Origin: Sporosarcina sp. Marseille-Q4063
Lineage (GTDB): Bacteria > Bacillota > Bacilli > Bacillales_A > Planococcaceae
Direction of reading: 5' to 3'
NCBI RefSeq assembly: GCF_018309085.1
Contig: NZ_CP070502.1
Location: 1,178,001 to 1,242,000, forward strand
DNA length: 64,000 nucleotides
Shown here: positions 61,503-64,000 of the stretch, one piece after another
Position numbering within the stretch: the first letter of the stretch is position 1
Layout of the letters: every line of letters starts with the position of its first letter
The notes under the pieces: model-generated
What the model saw: the letters and a program-made list of their open reading frames with translations, nothing else
Told to the model about the DNA's origin: nothing
The model's database searches: none
Translations under genes and position numbers: made by a program

Positions 61503-62585
61503 ATGCCTAAAATTCTTTCTGTTAGCACCTTTAAACCGCCTCATGAAGTGCAGCAACATCAGGCGGCTGAATTAACCCGTGCATTATTCAGCGAGAGGTT
61601 TTCCAATATTGAAAGATTGTTAAGGGTTTTTGATAATGGCGATATTGAGACACGAAATATATGCATGCCGTTAGACTGGTTTGAGAGAGAGCATGATTTT
61701 GAAGAACGCAATGCGCTTTATATCAAACATGCCGTCGATTATGGCGTCCAAGCGGTTGAATCCTGTCTACAAGGAGATATGTTAAAGCGTCCCATTGATG
61801 CATCGGAAATAGACGCTATTTTCTTTATTTCTAGCAGCGGAATTTCAACGCCGAGCATTGAAGCTCGTATTATGAATCTACTTCCCTTTCGCGACGATAC
61901 GAAGCGCGTTCCAATCTGGGGACTTGGTTGTGCAGGTGGCGCTTCCGGAATCAGTAGAGCCTATGAATATTGTTTAGCCTATCCTACTGCCAACGTACTC
62001 GTTTTATCCGTAGAATTGTGTAGCTTGACGTTTCAAAAAGATGACTATTCGAAGAGCAATCTTGTCGGGGCTTCCTTATTTTCCGATGGCGTAGCCTGTG
62101 CATTGATCGCAGGGGATTATTCAAATCTCAAGGCGAATGCGAATCAACCGACGCCAAGGGTAATCGCAACTTCTTCAAAGTTCATGCCAGATTCAGAAGA
62201 TGTCATGGGCTGGGATGTGAAAAACAGCGGCCTTCACGTTATATTTTCAAAAAGTATACCAAGCATTATTACGAAATGGTTGGGCCCGTTTGTGCATGAA
62301 TTTCTTGATGTTAATGAATTGACGAAAAATGATATTACCCATTTTGTCGCGCATCCTGGCGGCAAAAAAGTTTTGGAATCTTATGAAGCTGCACTTGGGT
62401 TTGATTCGACTAAGACGGATGTTTCCAGGGATATTTTACGGGAGAATGGAAACATGTCATCGCCGACGATTCTGTATGTACTTGAACGATTCATGGAGAA
62501 CAAACCGGATGCTGGCGACTATGGGTTGATGGCCGCCCTTGGACCAGGTTTTTGCGGGGAACTTCTTTTATTGAAGTGGGAGTGA
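61503..62585 (+). CDS. bpsA: Type III polyketide synthase (BpsA/BcsA-like)
   Basis: A 360-residue chalcone-synthase-fold enzyme that extends acyl-CoA starters with malonyl-CoA; B. subtilis BpsA makes triketide and tetraketide alkylpyrones. The catalytic triad is visible: Cys in WGLGCAGGASGISRAYEY, His in ITHFVAHPGGKKVLE and Asn in LRENGNMSSPTILYVLERF. Length is normal. GGAGGGAC lies just before the ATG. The methyltransferase gene follows after 12 nt, as in B. subtilis. Confidence 0.92.
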   Translation: MPKILSVSTFKPPHEVQQHQAAELTRALFSERFSNIERLLRVFDNGDIETRNICMPLDWFEREHDFEERNALYIKHAVDYGVQAVESCLQGDMLKRPIDASEIDAIFFISSSGISTPSIEARIMNLLPFRDDTKRVPIWGLGCAGGASGISRAYEYCLAYPTANVLVLSVELCSLTFQKDDYSKSNLVGASLFSDGVACALIAGDYSNLKANANQPTPRVIATSSKFMPDSEDVMGWDVKNSGLHVIFSKSIPSIITKWLGPFVHEFLDVNELTKNDITHFVAHPGGKKVLESYEAALGFDSTKTDVSRDILRENGNMSSPTILYVLERFMENKPDAGDYGLMAALGPGFCGELLLLKWE

Positions 62586-62597
62586 GGTGGATTCGGG

Positions 62598-63146
62598 ATG
62601 CTATTTTACATCATCATTGCCATTGTCATTATCCAACGAATTGTTGAACTGGTCATTGCGAAAAGAAATGAAAAATGGATGCGGAGTCAAGGTGCATTTG
62701 AAGCGGGTGCCGAGCACTATCCGATCATGGTCGCGATGCATATCGCATTTTTCATTTCACTGCTTATAGAGGTATTAGTACTAGATAGACCACTATCGCC
62801 ACTTTGGATCCCGCTTCTTTCTATATTCTTGATTGCGCAAGTCGCCAGGGTCTGGTGCCTTGCTTCACTGGGCAAGTTTTGGAACACGAAAATTATTATT
62901 TTACCCGGCGCGGATGTCGTGAAAAAAGGGCCTTATCAATTTATTCGCCATCCGAATTATGTGATTGTAGCGACAGAATTACTAGTTTTACCGTTAATTT
63001 TCAATGCGTACTTTACGGCCATTGTGTTTTCCATCCTTAATATATGGATGCTTTCGGTCCGGATTCCCACGGAAGAAAAAGCTTTGAAAGAGGTAACCAA
63101 TTACAAAGAGAAATTTGGGTTAAAATCTGGTAGGAGTGATGTTTAA
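62598..63146 (+). CDS. bpsB: Isoprenylcysteine carboxyl methyltransferase-like membrane enzyme (BpsB/YpbQ-like)
   Basis: A 182-residue integral membrane methyltransferase with four to five helices and the ICMT signature VVKKGPYQFIRHPNYVIVATE near the C terminus, followed by RIPTEEKALKEV. In B. subtilis the homologue methylates the alkylpyrones made by the polyketide synthase. The gene directly follows bpsA and is separated from a 35-residue small gene by nothing, since that start adjoins its stop. Confidence 0.88.
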   Translation: MLFYIIIAIVIIQRIVELVIAKRNEKWMRSQGAFEAGAEHYPIMVAMHIAFFISLLIEVLVLDRPLSPLWIPLLSIFLIAQVARVWCLASLGKFWNTKIIILPGADVVKKGPYQFIRHPNYVIVATELLVLPLIFNAYFTAIVFSILNIWMLSVRIPTEEKALKEVTNYKEKFGLKSGRSDV

Positions 63147-63254
63147 TTGGAAATAGTTCTAGGTTTTACTCCATTCTTGATTATAGCGCTAATTTTCACA
63201 GGAATATGTTTCATTTTATATTACATTTTGAAAAAACTTTTATTGAGAGATTAG
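63147..63254 (+). CDS. 35-residue single-helix membrane protein
   Basis: Starts at TTG 63147 directly after the methyltransferase stop; AGGAG lies 10 nt upstream. The product is one hydrophobic helix (LGFTPFLIIALIFTGICFIL) with a basic end (KKLLLRD). Coupled position suggests a real accessory protein, but no homologue is recognised and spacing is longer than usual. Confidence 0.45.
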   Translation: MEIVLGFTPFLIIALIFTGICFILYYILKKLLLRD

Positions 63255-63312
63255 AATAACCTCCTCCCTGTAATTAATAGTATGGTACTTAGAATACAAA
63301 GGGGATATGTTT

Positions 63313-63576
63313 ATGAATAAATCCATAGCGGGAGCCGTTCTTTCAACATGCGGGACAATATTATTTTCTTCCATATTAATTTCTGGTGCTATTTTTAGTT
63401 CTACTATGAATGGTTGGTCAGGGTCTTCTAAGTTTTGGTATGCCATACTAGGGAAATCAGTTCCTGACGAAGGCATGACAAGTATGGAGTTATCTTTTCT
63501 ATTTTATTTTTCAATCGCACTTTTCCTGGCTGGTATTGTCTGCTTATTTTGGGAACAGCTTAAAAAAATGAAATGA
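63313..63576 (+). CDS. Small membrane protein
   Basis: An 87-residue protein with two hydrophobic helices (AGAVLSTCGTILFSSILISG and FLFYFSIALFLAGIVCLFW) separated by a polar loop. No family recognised. ATG 63313 is preferred with GGGG upstream; an ATG at 63307 is closer to the site. Confidence 0.6.
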   Translation: MNKSIAGAVLSTCGTILFSSILISGAIFSSTMNGWSGSSKFWYAILGKSVPDEGMTSMELSFLFYFSIALFLAGIVCLFWEQLKKMK

Positions 63577-63582
63577 AAAACT

Positions 63583-63629
63583 AAAAAGATCCCTGCCAAT
63601 TGGTTTAATCCAGTTGACAGGGATCTTTT
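63583..63629. terminator. Bidirectional terminator
   Basis: Stem AAAAGATCCCTG/CAGGGATCTTTT with an extended inner CAA/TTG pairing, between convergent genes. Confidence 0.88.
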
Positions 63630-63631
63630 CT

Positions 63632-64000
63632 TTAAAACAATTCACGTGCCAACAAACGATAAACTTCTAATCGCTTCTCTTGTGAATGCGGAATGCTGCA
63701 AATCATCGCTTCATCAAAGCCGTAATGTGCCTGCTCTTCTCGAAGTTTAGTTGCCACTTCTTTTGCTGATCCTACAATGTGAATGCTACGATTTTGTTGA
63801 ATCGTCATGCGATCCATTTCAGTTAATTGAAAGTTTGCGGCCTCTTCAGGCGACAATACTTGACCGATACGCCCTTTTGTAAACAATAGACGCCAAATAT
63901 CTTGCGGCAATGCCTCATACTCAGCCTCTTCAGAAGTTTCAGCAGTTGTTACCATATAAGTCACTTTAATCTCCGGTTTTTCCATAAACACGGTCGGTTC
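63632..64000 (-). CDS. LLM-class flavin-dependent oxidoreductase, C-terminal part (cut by right edge)
   Basis: The C-terminal ~120 residues of a second luciferase-like oxidoreductase: KPEIKVTYMVTTAETSEEAE, GSAKEVATKLREEQAHYG and AMICSIPHSQEKRLEVYRLL are family-typical. The frame is open through 64000, and an in-frame ATG at 63988 is internal, not a start. It is only loosely similar to the enzyme at 60.4 kb. Confidence 0.8.
   Translation of the reverse strand, partial: EPTVFMEKPEIKVTYMVTTAETSEEAEYEALPQDIWRLLFTKGRIGQVLSPEEAANFQLTEMDRMTIQQNRSIHIVGSAKEVATKLREEQAHYGFDEAMICSIPHSQEKRLEVYRLLARELF

Overview
The window reads as chromosome of a low-GC, endospore-forming member of the Bacillales, most like the Planococcaceae (Sporosarcina and relatives). 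This rests on two complete gerA-gerB-gerC germinant-receptor operons, a YndG/YndH/YndJ-like trio, DUF3889 and DUF3006 proteins, a BpsA/BpsB type III polyketide pair, strong GGAGG ribosome sites and many TTG/GTG starts. The genus is inference from gene content. No rRNA or tRNA gene, CRISPR array, prophage or clear riboswitch was seen.

Layout. 1-5.7 kb: quinone oxidoreductase (cut by the left edge) with gabD, then exported proteins: a metallo-beta-lactamase/helix-hairpin-helix lipoprotein with a DUF3006 partner, and a thioredoxin-like lipoprotein with an MsrA-MsrB lipoprotein. 5.7-9.3 kb: ger operon 1 (minus), whose gerA appears to lack a normal start codon. 9.4-13.1 kb: dipeptidase, gamma-glutamyl hydrolase, MBL hydrolase, alpha/beta hydrolase. 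13.3-16.5 kb: sugar ABC importer without ATPase. 16.7-19.6 kb: NhaC-type antiporter plus argH. 19.8-23.5 kb: two-component system with a TlpA/ResA-like thioredoxin, CcdA and a membrane protein. 23.8 kb: half of a TauE/SafE gene. 24.3-28.1 kb: ger operon 2 (plus). 28.2-32.9 kb: yndG/H/J-like genes, an unknown protein and a TRM11-like methylase, followed by a 21-nt tandem repeat. 33-41.8 kb: PspC, two ArsR/SRPBCC modules in opposite gene order, leucyl aminopeptidase, a GNAT gene between inverted repeats, and a proline/ornithine cluster (proline dehydrogenase, XRE-cupin regulator, MHS-type permease, ornithine cyclodeaminase-like). 42-43.4 kb: ECF sigma factor with anti-sigma factor.

43.5-50.1 kb is the most accessory stretch: scattered GNAT, VOC, GrpB and hypothetical genes, copies of an interspersed repeat, a complete group II intron inserted in one copy, and a frameshifted VOC remnant. 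50.1-64 kb returns to ordinary chromosome: membrane-anchored MutS-like ATPase, AlkD-like protein, PadR with an HAAS/DUF4097-type protein, DinB, M28 peptidase, YqxD-like, cupin, DUF3889, purine nucleoside phosphorylase, two LLM flavin oxidoreductases (one cut by the right edge) and bpsA-bpsB.

How genes work together. Extracytoplasmic thiol redox recurs: CcdA and its thioredoxin could feed electrons outward, and the thioredoxin-like/MsrAB lipoproteins could use them to repair oxidised methionine. The proline cluster would take up substrate, convert ornithine to proline and oxidise proline. Both ArsR loci carry dyad operators overlapping sigma-A promoters, implying autoregulation. I found no convincing wholly new multi-gene system; the best leads are the non-AUG gerA start, the intron-in-repeat insertion, the GNAT cassette between inverted repeats and the exported redox/repair pairs.
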